Source: Aestuariirhabdus sp049985285
GTDB lineage: Bacteria; Pseudomonadota; Gammaproteobacteria; Pseudomonadales; Aestuariirhabdaceae
Direction: 5' to 3'
Assembly (NCBI RefSeq): GCF_049985285.1
Contig: NZ_JBNIEU010000002.1
Span: 930,001 to 994,000 of the forward strand
DNA length: 64,000 bases
The position numbers and the translations under genes were made by a program. The notes below the pieces were generated by a model. That model searched no databases. It was given only the letters and a program-made list of their open reading frames with translations, and had not been told where the DNA came from. Every line of letters starts with the position of its first letter. Position 1 is the stretch's first letter. Shown here piece after piece: positions 8,746-17,025 of this stretch.

Positions 8746-8778
8746 GGGCGCACCCCCATGCGGGCTGCGCCCTTTTTT
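8746..8778 (+). terminator. Rho-independent terminator after the SlyD-like gene
   Basis: GGGCGCA (8746-8752) pairs with TGCGCCC (8766-8772) and is followed directly by six T (8773-8778). It starts 25 bp after the SlyD-like stop codon. Confidence 0.85.
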
Positions 8779-9004
8779 GTGCGCCCTTTTTATTGCCTTT
8801 TTGCCGCGGATAGTTGCATAACGCCCACAGCGAGCCCGCGATCGCTCACAGGGTGAACGCCCGATTCCCCACAGGGCCGGGGGCTTGCCATCCCTTCAGT
8901 GGCCTCGCTATAGCCCCTATGATCAGTTCCCGTGCATCGGCTCCGGCATAGACGGCGGGTCCTGCATAAAACGAGAGATCATCATACTCAGGGAGGAGTC
9001 AGGG

Positions 9005-9607
9005 ATGCATCGATTGACAGGGAGCGGTCAGCGGCGTTTAACGGATACAGTTTTGGCCCTCGTGGTGGCTATCGTGTTGGCCGCCACGTTATCCGCCGAG
9101 GCCAAGGCTTCGGAGCCGGCACCAGACTATGAACAGGCCAGTAGCCTTGAGCGTGTCGCACTGGCCTTTGGGTTTCGTTGGACGCGGTGGGATAAGCAAC
9201 TGTGGCTGGCGCAGGTGAAAGGGTTTACCCGGCCCGATGGTACGGTCGATGAGTTTGTCAGGGCTTCTTTACTGTTATCGGTCGGCTGTTTGGCCGATAA
9301 CAAAGCGCTGGCCGAGGGCAGCGATGCCTGGTACCTGAGTTTGATGGGCCAGCCATCAGCGCTGGGTGACCCGGCGACCTTTATGCTGGCGACGGTGAAT
9401 GACGACCAGCTACCCCCGGGCGGTGCCGCCAGAAGGGCGGAGTGGGGTATGCGTCATGTCAGCGGTGAGATGCAGGAGGGCTGTGGAGCGCGACCGTCGG
9501 CGCAGGACGGTTTGGTGCAAACAGGAGTGCCGGGTCGGGAGCGCAGAGCCTTACCCAGACCGGCAACGTCAACCGGGACAACCGCGATAAGGGCGGTGCC
9601 CCGTTAG
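9005..9607 (+). CDS. Exported protein of unknown function
   Basis: Not recognised. The ATG at 9005 is preceded by GGGAGGAG and gives 200 residues. Residues 10-33 form a signal peptide (hydrophobic run VLALVVAIVLAATL, then AEAKAS), so the product should be periplasmic or released. The middle (about 45-135) reads as an ordinary folded domain with a single Cys. The last 45 residues are rich in Arg, Pro and Gly and have no obvious fold, which could mean a shifted frame near the 3' end or a divergent tail. It converges with the DEAD-box helicase gene 27 bp away. Confidence 0.55.
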   Translation: MHRLTGSGQRRLTDTVLALVVAIVLAATLSAEAKASEPAPDYEQASSLERVALAFGFRWTRWDKQLWLAQVKGFTRPDGTVDEFVRASLLLSVGCLADNKALAEGSDAWYLSLMGQPSALGDPATFMLATVNDDQLPPGGAARRAEWGMRHVSGEMQEGCGARPSAQDGLVQTGVPGRERRALPRPATSTGTTAIRAVPR

Positions 9608-9634
9608 GGGCAAGGCCGCTCACTGTACCAGAGG

Positions 9635-11068
9635 CTATTTACGCCGTTTTGGGGGCTCGAAACCGGCGTCCTGTCCCCAGACGGCGGGTTTGGATTTTGT
9701 GGACGCCTTGGGTTTGGATGGCGTTTTTTGCGCGCTTTTGGGCGCGCCCTTGGGGCGGTCGGTGGATGGGGTGCTGTTGTCACCGGTGCCGGCTCTCTTT
9801 TTGGGGGCGGAACCCTTGCTGCTGGCTTTAGCGCCCCGTGGATCTTTACCCGCCGGGGTTCTTTTACCAATCGCGGACCTCTTTTTTTTGCTACCGGCCG
9901 CCTTGCCCGAGCTCTTCAGTTTTTTCGGCCCCTTGTAGTTGGCGATCAAACCGTCGATGTGGCGTTTTCGCAGTCCCGTATTAAGGTAGCGCTCGATACC
10001 GGCTTTAAGATTCCAGTCGTAGGCGCACACCAGGGTGATGGCAACGCCGGCGGCTTCGGCCCGCCCGGTACGCCCGATACGGTGGATATAGTCGTCGCCA
10101 TTGCGCGGCATATCGAAATTGATCACCAGGTCGATACCCTTGACGTCGAGGCCCCGGGCGGCGAGGTCGGTGGCGATCAGCATCTTGAAGTGGCCATCAC
10201 GAAACAGCTGCATGGCCTGGTTGCGTTCGGGCTGGTTCATTTCGCCGTGGAGTACACCGGCAGGGAGACCCTGGCCGCGTAATTTTCCGCACAGGCGGTC
10301 GGCTAGCTCACGGGTGTTGGTGAAGACCAGTGCTTTGTCGAAGGGTTCGTGCTCCAGCAGGTGGGCGAGCAGCGCGCTCTTGTGGTCGTTGTCGTCGGCC
10401 AGGATCATCTGCTGGTCGATATCACTTTTTTGTTTACGTGGGGTGTCGAGAATAAGGGATTCGGGGTTATCGAGCGCCAGCCCGATAATTTCGTTGAGGC
10501 CTCGCCGTTTGAGGGTGGCGGAGTAGAGCAGGGTCTGGCGATCTGCTGTGCAGGCGCTGCAGATCTTTTCCAGGTCCTCACTGAAACCCATTTCGAGCAT
10601 GCGGTCGGCTTCATCGAGCACCAACACTTCAATGTCGTCGAAGTGCAAAGACTCCGCTTCCAGGTGTTCTACCAGTCGGCCCGGCGTTGCGACCAGTATT
10701 TCAGGGTTCTTGCGCAGCATCGCGCGCTGCTCCTTGAAGCCCTCACCGCCGATGATCATACCGGCTTTGATAAAGGTGAACTGCCCCAGCTGCTGGCAGG
10801 CTTTCATCACCTGTCGCGCCAGTTCCCGGGTGGGGACCAGAATCAACGCGCGGGCCTGGCTCCCGGGTTTGCTGGACTCCTGCAGGCGGTGCAGAATGGG
10901 CAGCACAAAGGCTGCGGTTTTACCGCTACCGGTGCGGGCGCAGACCAGCAAATCTTTGTCGGCCAGGGCGTGGGGAATGGATTTCTGCTGGACCTCGGTC
11001 GGCTCGGTAAAGCCAAGGTTATCGAGTGCTTTTAGCAGACGCTCATTCAGGGCAAGTTGGTTGAACAA
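9635..11068 (-). CDS. DEAD-box ATP-dependent RNA helicase, SrmB/RhlE-like
   Basis: The 477-residue protein has the full DEAD-box set: Q motif upstream of ARTGSGKT (about 44-51), PTRELA, TPGR, DEAD (152-155), SAT (183-185), ATDLAARGLD and HRIGRTGR. A lysine-, serine- and proline-rich tail of about 90 residues follows, as in RNA helicases that use a basic tail to hold RNA. Overall resemblance is to SrmB and RhlE, which act in ribosome assembly and RNA turnover. The exact paralogue cannot be fixed by eye, so no gene name is given. Confidence 0.93.
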   Translation of the reverse strand: MFNQLALNERLLKALDNLGFTEPTEVQQKSIPHALADKDLLVCARTGSGKTAAFVLPILHRLQESSKPGSQARALILVPTRELARQVMKACQQLGQFTFIKAGMIIGGEGFKEQRAMLRKNPEILVATPGRLVEHLEAESLHFDDIEVLVLDEADRMLEMGFSEDLEKICSACTADRQTLLYSATLKRRGLNEIIGLALDNPESLILDTPRKQKSDIDQQMILADDNDHKSALLAHLLEHEPFDKALVFTNTRELADRLCGKLRGQGLPAGVLHGEMNQPERNQAMQLFRDGHFKMLIATDLAARGLDVKGIDLVINFDMPRNGDDYIHRIGRTGRAEAAGVAITLVCAYDWNLKAGIERYLNTGLRKRHIDGLIANYKGPKKLKSSGKAAGSKKKRSAIGKRTPAGKDPRGAKASSKGSAPKKRAGTGDNSTPSTDRPKGAPKSAQKTPSKPKASTKSKPAVWGQDAGFEPPKRRK

Positions 11069-11144
11069 TGGAGGGCCTCACGGGGCAGCAATAAAACGGT
11101 GGAGCATTGTAAACCCCTCGCAGCGCTGATCAAAGCATAACCGC

Positions 11145-11549
11145 TTACAGATCCCGGGACAGACGGTAGCCCTGCAGGGTGAGGAAGGTTTCAGCCTCCC
11201 GGGGAGAGCTTACGAGTTTGGTACGGTTTTGCCCGTGATAGGTCATCACCTGAGCGATCAAATGCTGTTTGATCAGGCCCTCGCCGGTATAGAGTAGGGT
11301 GTACTGTACGCCGTGGCCTACCGCCCATTCAACGGCCTGTTGCAAATAGGGAAGGGCTTCCGGATTGGCCAGATTCCACTGGGAGGCATCAACATAATGG
11401 GACCAGTGGGTCAGGCCCGCTTGCTCGACAGTGGCGGCGAGTTCGTCGAGCCAAGCCTTTGCGGTGACCTCATTCCAGGAGCCATAGCCCCTGCAGATCA
11501 CCAGTTGGTGGTCTGTCTCGATCTGGTAGCGGCCATGGCCTCGTTTCAT
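11145..11549 (-). CDS. Conserved small protein, possibly STAS/SpoIIAA-like
   Basis: The 134-residue soluble protein has no signal peptide or catalytic motif that I recognise. The alternation of short strands and helices (LVICRGYGSWN, a central HYVDASQW segment, then VQYTLLYTGEGL) resembles small alpha/beta proteins of the STAS or SpoIIAA-like group, but this is only an impression. Its ATG overlaps by four bases (ATGA) the end of an upstream broken reading frame, so it may have been the second gene of an operon whose first gene has decayed. Confidence 0.6.
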   Translation of the reverse strand: MKRGHGRYQIETDHQLVICRGYGSWNEVTAKAWLDELAATVEQAGLTHWSHYVDASQWNLANPEALPYLQQAVEWAVGHGVQYTLLYTGEGLIKQHLIAQVMTYHGQNRTKLVSSPREAETFLTLQGYRLSRDL

Positions 11550-11749
11550 CGGTTTTCCACTGGAGCGGGATTGAACATGCCCCCCTCAGTATAGATGCTT
11601 ACAAGATAGCTGTTGTACTGCCGAGGACCGGCGAACAGGATCTTGCCTCCCTGAAGAGGGAAGGCGTCAACGAGGCGGTTGCGCAAAGCAGCAACGAAAC
11701 CGCCGCTATCGTAGACACCACCCAGCAGGTAGCCTAAAAGCCATCGAGC
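11546..11749 (-). pseudogene. Decayed or frameshifted gene upstream of the 134-residue protein
   Basis: A 67-codon open stretch without a proper start ends in TGA overlapping the next gene's ATG. Its protein-like sequence includes GYLLGGVYDSGGF and KILFAGPRQYNSY. Just upstream, in the neighbouring frame, the sequence also reads plausibly (KAINQGFELDGF) until a TAG. The two join smoothly by a -1 shift at a run of four T (minus strand), as if one T had been lost. No start codon was found in the upstream part, which follows directly on the stop of the flavoprotein gene. Family not recognised. A sequencing error in the T run is an alternative. Confidence 0.4.
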
Positions 11750-11823
11750 TCAAAGCCCTGGTTGATCGCTTTCGGGTGAGCTAGGCAGCGTGCAGGGAAG
11801 CGGTGGTTTTGCGCTGCGGGTTC

Positions 11824-13008
11824 CTAAACCACCTCTCCTGCAACGTGGCCCGAGGCCCAGGCCCATTGGAAGTTGTAGCCCCCGAGCCAGCCGGTAACGT
11901 CCACCACCTCGCCGATAAAATAGAGTCCGGGCTGGCGCTTGCTCTCCATGGTTTTGGAGGAGAGTTCGTCGCAGTCGATGCCGCCGAGGGTGACCTCGGC
12001 CGTGCGGTAACCCTCGGTGCCCGATGGCTTCAGTCGCCAGCCATTGAGGTGCTCGCCAATCTGTTGCAGTCGTTTGTCCGCTATTTCGGCGATGGGGGTT
12101 TGGCTCAACTCGCTCCACCAGAGGCTTTCCAGTTCGGCGACCAGGGCCTTGGGGAGGTGGCGGGATAGCAGGGTGCGTAACAGGCTCTTGGGGTGCTGGC
12201 GCTTGAATTCGAGCAACAGGCTGACGGCGGACTCGGATGGCAGCAGATCCACCGTTACCGCCTCTCCCGGCTGCCAGTAGTTGGAGATCTGCAACACCGA
12301 GGGTCCGCTCATTCCCCGGTGGGTAAACAGCAGGGCTTCGCTGAACTCGGTCTGCTTGCAATGGATCGTAACCGGAATCGCCGTTCCTGACAGCCGTTCG
12401 CAGATCCCTTTGGTCTGGTCGCTAAAGGTGAAGGGAACCAACCCCGCCCGGGTGTCGGTGACGCTGTGTCCGAACTGTCGGGCGACGTCGTAGCCAAATC
12501 CACTGGCACCCATGGTGGGGAAGGAGAGACCGCCGGTGGCGATTACCAGCGATTGGGCGGTGAAGTTCCCGAGGCTGGTTCGCAGTTGATAGCTTCCATC
12601 GTGTTCGATCCTCTCTACGCTACAGTGGGTGCGGATCTCGACACCCGCCTCATCGGCTGCGCGCAGTAGCATGGCCAGCACCTCTTTGGCGCTTTCATCG
12701 CAAAACAGTTGGCCGTGATCGCGCTCGTGCCAGGGGATGCCCTGGCTGGAAACCATCGAAATAAAATCCCATTGGGTATAACGACTGAGGGCCGATTTGC
12801 AGAAGTGGGGGTTGTTGCCGAGGTAGTTGTTGGCGGAGAGATCAAGGTTGGTGAAATTGCATCGTCCTCCGCCGGAGAGGAGGATCTTTTTGCCCGGCTT
12901 ATTACTCTTGTCGAGGAGCAATACTCGCCGGCCACGGGCTCCGGCGGTGAGGGCGCACATCAGGCCGGAAGCTCCGGCGCCAATGATAATGACGTCAAAC
13001 TGGTTCAA
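11824..13008 (-). CDS. HI0933/YhiN-type NAD(P)/FAD-dependent oxidoreductase
   Basis: The 394-residue flavoprotein opens with the Rossmann FAD motif DVIIIGAGASGLMCA. It has the family hallmark GKKILLSGGGRCNFTN near residue 40, a second nucleotide motif IATGGLSFPTMG, and the closing ATG-type segment YFIGEVVDVTGWLGGYNFQ. HI0933-family proteins are widespread and conserved, but their physiological reaction is not established. No signal peptide is visible, so the protein is cytoplasmic. Confidence 0.93.
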   Translation of the reverse strand: MNQFDVIIIGAGASGLMCALTAGARGRRVLLLDKSNKPGKKILLSGGGRCNFTNLDLSANNYLGNNPHFCKSALSRYTQWDFISMVSSQGIPWHERDHGQLFCDESAKEVLAMLLRAADEAGVEIRTHCSVERIEHDGSYQLRTSLGNFTAQSLVIATGGLSFPTMGASGFGYDVARQFGHSVTDTRAGLVPFTFSDQTKGICERLSGTAIPVTIHCKQTEFSEALLFTHRGMSGPSVLQISNYWQPGEAVTVDLLPSESAVSLLLEFKRQHPKSLLRTLLSRHLPKALVAELESLWWSELSQTPIAEIADKRLQQIGEHLNGWRLKPSGTEGYRTAEVTLGGIDCDELSSKTMESKRQPGLYFIGEVVDVTGWLGGYNFQWAWASGHVAGEVV

Positions 13009-13101
13009 GGGTGGGTCCTGCAGGCAGAGGGCGGCGTATTGTAGCGGCGAGTCGCGCTTGTGTCAGCCAGCCTGCCCGATTTGCCACCCGTCGACCCGAG
13101 T

Positions 13102-13458
13102 CTATTCGGTATCGATACTGAATACCGTCTGCTCAAGGGTGCTTTCGGTGTCGTCGACGAACTTGAAGTGGTTCCAGGCGATACGAATCAGGTCGTTATT
13201 GTGCAACTTGCAGCGGCCGTTGACCGCCTGGTTGTTCACAAAGGTGCCGTTGGTGCTGCCGAGGTCCTCGATATAGATATCCATAACGCTGCGGATAGCC
13301 GAGTTGGGTTCGCGGAGCAGGCGCGCATGGTGACTGCTCACCGTCGCTTCACTGATCTCTATGTCATTGTCCGGGTGGCGACCGATGGTGGTTTCGGGTT
13401 GGTCGATCTCCACGCGATTGACCACGACGTCATCGATCAGTTGAGCCAGTGTTGCCAT
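13102..13458 (-). CDS. FHA-domain protein, probable partner of the adjacent kinase
   Basis: The 118-residue protein is essentially a single forkhead-associated domain. The conserved phosphothreonine-binding residues are in TTIGRHPDNDI, SSHHARL and STNGTFVNN. FHA domains bind phosphothreonine peptides. The gene starts 14 bp after the stop of the CHASE2 kinase gene on the same strand, so it is very probably a substrate or effector of that kinase. No secretion or catalytic domain is attached. Confidence 0.92.
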   Translation of the reverse strand: MATLAQLIDDVVVNRVEIDQPETTIGRHPDNDIEISEATVSSHHARLLREPNSAIRSVMDIYIEDLGSTNGTFVNNQAVNGRCKLHNNDLIRIAWNHFKFVDDTESTLEQTVFSIDTE

Positions 13459-13472
13459 GATGTTCTCCAGTG

Positions 13473-15845
13473 TCAGGCGGGTTCGCGAGCGAACTCTTTG
13501 GTGATGGATTTGCGCAGCGCCTCGGCCATCTCGGCGGCGTCTTGATAGCGGTCGCTGGTTTTCTTTTGTAGCGCTTTATTGACGATGCGGACCGCACTGG
13601 CAGGAAGGTCGCTGCGGTGCGTGCGCACACTTTTGAATTTGCTGTTGACGATCTGGTGGGTCAAGGAGGCAATGTTTTCCCCATTGAAGGGCAGCTCCCC
13701 GGTCAATAGTTGGTAAAAAGTAACCCCCAGGCTGTAGATGTCGGCAGCGCCGGTGACCTTGGCCCCCTTGATCTGTTCGGGGGACATGTAGAGCGGGCTG
13801 CCCAATATACTGCCGGTTCGGGTTTGGGAGTCGTCGCTGATACGGGCAATACCAAAATCGGTCACCTTGACCTCACCGCTATCGGCGTCAAACATGATGT
13901 TGCCGGGCTTTATGTCCCGGTGCACAATTTTGTTCTGGTGCGCGTAGCTGAGGGCATCGGCAACATCGGCAACGATTCGGTACACGGTCTTCACCGGCAG
14001 CAGACTGCCCGGCTTGCAGTGGCGGTTAAGGGGCGACCCCTTGGCGTAATCCATCGAGATAAAGGCGAGGTTGGGCTCCTCACCCATGTCGAACACGGTG
14101 ACGATATTGGGATGGTTAAGGCGTCCGGCGGCTTCCGCTTCACGGAAAAAACGGGATTTCATTTCAGGGATACGGGTGGGCTCGAACTGGGCGTAGGTCA
14201 GTGTCTTGATCGCTACGTTGCGAGCAATGCGCGGATCTCGTCCGAGGTAGACAACGCCCATCGCCCCACGACCTATTTCGCGGACCACTTCGTAACGGCC
14301 CAAATGGGGGGTAGTCCCATTTTGCTCGGGAAGCATCATGGTTTGTGTTGTGGCCAACGGGACATCGACCAGAGTGTCCCCGAGTTCGCCATTCAGTTTG
14401 GCGATGCGCTTGCCCACATCCTTGAACTGGCGTTTACGTTGTTGAATGCGGGTGTAGTTGACCAGTGCCCCTTGCAGATCCTGGGTTTGCTCCTGCTGGT
14501 GGGCAATATCGTAGGTAAGGCCCAGCAGGGCTTCACTGGTATCGCAGCCATCGAGGGCAGAAGCCGCCTCATCCAGCTGTCCCTGATGGTAGAGGGTGCT
14601 GCCAAGCTGCAGGGAACGCGCCTGGAAACGCTGTTGCAGCTGTTTGTAGCGCTGCTGCTGTCGCACCTGAATCATCATCAGGGCTGCGCCCCCTAGCAAC
14701 AGCACGAGCGGCTCGGCAAGCGGTACCCAATAACCGTACAGGCGTTGCAGTATCAACTGGCCTGCCATCAGGGAGATGCCCAGCGCCAGGGTACAGGCAA
14801 CGCCGCGCAACAGGCCAAGGAGGGGCATCACCAATAGCAGGTACGCCGTTATCAGCAGCAATCCGACTGTCTCGGCCCCCCTGTTCCAGGGAACACTGCG
14901 CAGATAGTGCTGGTGTTGCAGTGCCTGAATGGCAGCGGTCAGGGCGCTGCCCTGGCCATTCAGGGTTGCATCAATAACCAGCAGCACCTTGGGACCGGCG
15001 AGGCTCGAGGCCTCCTTCAGGTTTACCGCCTCGGTGGGCGGCATATCACCGTTGGGGACAAGGGCAAATATTCGGCCATCACTGGCGCTTACGAGGGGGC
15101 TGGTGTCGCCAGATCTGCGATTGACGAACCCTCTGTTGGGTACCCACTGTAAAGCGGGGGAGAGGTATTGGCGGGCCAGCGGTAGCAGTACGCTGGCGTA
15201 CCACTGTTGGTCGCTCTGGTAGATCAGAGGATAGCCGTACTCCTCGGGAGACGCGCCTGGCCATAGCGCTATACCGCTGTGCGCCCCATCGGTCGCGGGT
15301 AGTTCCGGTGGTTGCAGGTTGAGTGCGCGGCTGATTGGCGGAGGCAGAAGCGTGCTGGAGGCTGCCGGATCCGCCACGACCCGTTGTTTGTCTTTGGTCA
15401 TGGAGGCGGGTGCCGCAGATGGAGAAACCCCGATGATCAGTTGGCCGCTCTTTTGCCAGGCGCTGAGTTGTTTTTGTCGGCTTACCAGTTTCGCCTTTGC
15501 ATCCAGCTCTGCGAGCGCGGTAGCGGAAAGCAGTGGCGGGGAGGGTAATAGCAGGACCGCTGTTCCTCCCTGTTGAATCTGTTGTTGCATCAGGGCAAAC
15601 AGGCTGTTTGAGAGCACCGGGTGTCCCACCGCGTTGCTGCGGACTGCTGCAGGCAGGGTCACCTCAAGCGGGCGTGGGTGGGTGGAGACCCCGGACTGGG
15701 AATGAATCGAGGAGCTCCACTGCAACCAGTACTGGTTCAGGCTGTGCAAGGGTATTTGGGCTGCCATTACCATCCCGGCCAGTAGCAGTACCAGAAAGCG
15801 GGTGCTAAACAGGGTAAGGAGCCAATTGATCAACAGCGTTTTCAC
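13473..15845 (-). CDS. CHASE2-type membrane serine/threonine protein kinase
   Basis: The 790-residue protein has an N-terminal membrane helix (8-30), a roughly 290-residue extracytoplasmic region placed like a CHASE2 sensor, three membrane helices (about 325-395), a short helical TPR-like stretch (405-485), and a Hanks-type kinase domain (515-785). Kinase residues are all present: glycine loop GRGAMGVVY (525-533), Lys547, HRDIKPGN (642-649) and DFG (663-665). It should phosphorylate Ser or Thr in cytoplasmic proteins in response to an outside signal. The FHA gene follows directly. No PP2C phosphatase is encoded nearby, which is unusual for such modules. The CHASE2 assignment rests mainly on topology. 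Confidence 0.92.
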   Translation of the reverse strand: MKTLLINWLLTLFSTRFLVLLLAGMVMAAQIPLHSLNQYWLQWSSSIHSQSGVSTHPRPLEVTLPAAVRSNAVGHPVLSNSLFALMQQQIQQGGTAVLLLPSPPLLSATALAELDAKAKLVSRQKQLSAWQKSGQLIIGVSPSAAPASMTKDKQRVVADPAASSTLLPPPISRALNLQPPELPATDGAHSGIALWPGASPEEYGYPLIYQSDQQWYASVLLPLARQYLSPALQWVPNRGFVNRRSGDTSPLVSASDGRIFALVPNGDMPPTEAVNLKEASSLAGPKVLLVIDATLNGQGSALTAAIQALQHQHYLRSVPWNRGAETVGLLLITAYLLLVMPLLGLLRGVACTLALGISLMAGQLILQRLYGYWVPLAEPLVLLLGGAALMMIQVRQQQRYKQLQQRFQARSLQLGSTLYHQGQLDEAASALDGCDTSEALLGLTYDIAHQQEQTQDLQGALVNYTRIQQRKRQFKDVGKRIAKLNGELGDTLVDVPLATTQTMMLPEQNGTTPHLGRYEVVREIGRGAMGVVYLGRDPRIARNVAIKTLTYAQFEPTRIPEMKSRFFREAEAAGRLNHPNIVTVFDMGEEPNLAFISMDYAKGSPLNRHCKPGSLLPVKTVYRIVADVADALSYAHQNKIVHRDIKPGNIMFDADSGEVKVTDFGIARISDDSQTRTGSILGSPLYMSPEQIKGAKVTGAADIYSLGVTFYQLLTGELPFNGENIASLTHQIVNSKFKSVRTHRSDLPASAVRIVNKALQKKTSDRYQDAAEMAEALRKSITKEFAREPA

Positions 15846-16123
15846 GAAGGGGTAATGCGACCTTGATTGATGAGGTGAGCGGATAGCCGTAACCGCGTTG
15901 CAGCGCCTATGACCGACCTACATTATCACAGCTAGCTAATGAGTCTATCCAAAAGCGGTGGCTACAATTGTGTGCCAAGTCTCAGCTTGGTTTTGGAACC
16001 GGGCTACAACGACTCATAGATAATAATTGAGTAAAAAAGTTGGTCTTAGCACTATTGGTTCCGTTGATGGAATACAGGTCTCGCTAAACTGAGGGCAGCG
16101 GCGTCAGAAAGAGGGAGTTGGAT
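15846..16123. other. Divergent intergenic region, kinase operon / rhodanese
   Basis: These 278 bp separate the divergent kinase and rhodanese genes and should hold both promoters. It contains a small hairpin, CCAAG-N6-CTTGG, at about 15973-15988 followed by four T. No convincing -35/-10 pair or reading frame was found. Confidence 0.4.
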
Positions 16124-16567
16124 ATGCGCGCACTTATTCGTTTACTGGTCTTGTTGTGTTACATGGTGGCTTATAATGCGGTGGCGCTCGAATCGCCATT
16201 CAATGTCATCGGGGCGACCACCATTAACGTGCACCAGGCAAAACAGCTCTACGATGCGGGAGCCGTGTTTGTGGATGTGCGTGGTGATCGGCAATGGCGT
16301 TGGGGGCACATCGAGGGGGCTCGACATATGGAACTGCGACGGGACTTCGGCAAGCTGTTTTACCCCGGGTATATGGAGCGTGATATCCCCCTGGTGATCT
16401 ACTGTAATGATCTCGATTGCAAGCGCAGCGCCTTTGCCAGCTACCTTGCAGCAAAGTGGGGGTATACCCAGGTCTACTACTTCCGCGACGGTTATTACTC
16501 ATGGTTGGCGTGGGATATGCCGATAAAAACCGCCACTCGAGAGCAGTACCATTGGGCCGAACGCTAG
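16124..16567 (+). CDS. Periplasmic rhodanese-like protein
   Basis: From the ATG at 16124 (preceded by GAGGGAG) the protein has 147 residues. A signal peptide (IRLLVLLCYMVAYNAVA) is followed by a single rhodanese domain: VFVDVRGDRQWRWGHIEGA, and an active loop beginning CNDLDCKRSA, with the first cysteine at the catalytic position. Single-domain exported rhodaneses handle sulfane sulfur or act as redox or cyanide-linked proteins; the true substrate is unknown. It converges with flhB2, 14 bp away. Confidence 0.88.
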   Translation: MRALIRLLVLLCYMVAYNAVALESPFNVIGATTINVHQAKQLYDAGAVFVDVRGDRQWRWGHIEGARHMELRRDFGKLFYPGYMERDIPLVIYCNDLDCKRSAFASYLAAKWGYTQVYYFRDGYYSWLAWDMPIKTATREQYHWAER

Positions 16568-16581
16568 CAGTTGCTCCGGGT

Positions 16582-16884
16582 TCAGGTCTCTCCGGGGTCG
16601 GTCCAGCCGGGAGGAGCCTTGCCCTGAACGCGGTAGGCAAAGGCGATCAGTTGTGCGATGCAGATGTACAGGTTCTGGGGGATTTGTTCCCCCAGATCCA
16701 GCTGGCTTAACAGTCGTACCAGTTCGGGATTTTCGTAGAGTGGGATCTTATGCTCGCGGGCAATAGCAATAATTTGTTCAGCCAGGTCACCCTCCCCCTT
16801 GGCGGAGAGTTGAGGTGCGCTCTCCCCGTCGTATTCGAGGGCGACGGCGTTGCGCGGTGGGGGAGGCGGTGGGGTTTGCTTCAT
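16582..16884 (-). CDS. FlhB C-terminal-domain paralogue (FlhB2)
   Basis: The 100-residue protein corresponds to the cytoplasmic C-terminal domain of the flagellar export switch FlhB, without the membrane part. Matching segments are AVALEYDGESAPQLSAKGEG, the helix AEQIIAIAREHKIPLYENPELVRLL and the IPQNLYICIAQLIAF end. The autocleavage NPTH motif of FlhB is absent, as usual for this paralogue. Such genes sit next to fliK in many gammaproteobacteria and may affect export specificity. Here an oppositely oriented cytochrome gene separates the two. Confidence 0.85.
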   Translation of the reverse strand: MKQTPPPPPPRNAVALEYDGESAPQLSAKGEGDLAEQIIAIAREHKIPLYENPELVRLLSQLDLGEQIPQNLYICIAQLIAFAYRVQGKAPPGWTDPGET

Positions 16885-17025
16885 ACTCTCATGCTACGCC
16901 AATATTTTAGGGCTGTAATCCCTCGCTTTATTGAGCTGGCTCATTGTGGCAGGGACCGCTTTGCGGTGAGATTGTGGAAACGTGGATCAGACGGGTTACA
17001 GGGAACGTAATTCTGAGGGGGGTAG

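Noticed and set aside
11750..12361. 203-codon minus-strand frame ending next to the gene remnant
   Set aside because: It overlaps the HI0933-type gene in another frame and is Pro/Arg-rich; only the part after its stop looks protein-like.
13710..14696. Long plus-strand frame opposite the kinase gene
   Set aside because: The kinase has every catalytic motif; the opposite frame is a product of GC-rich codon bias.
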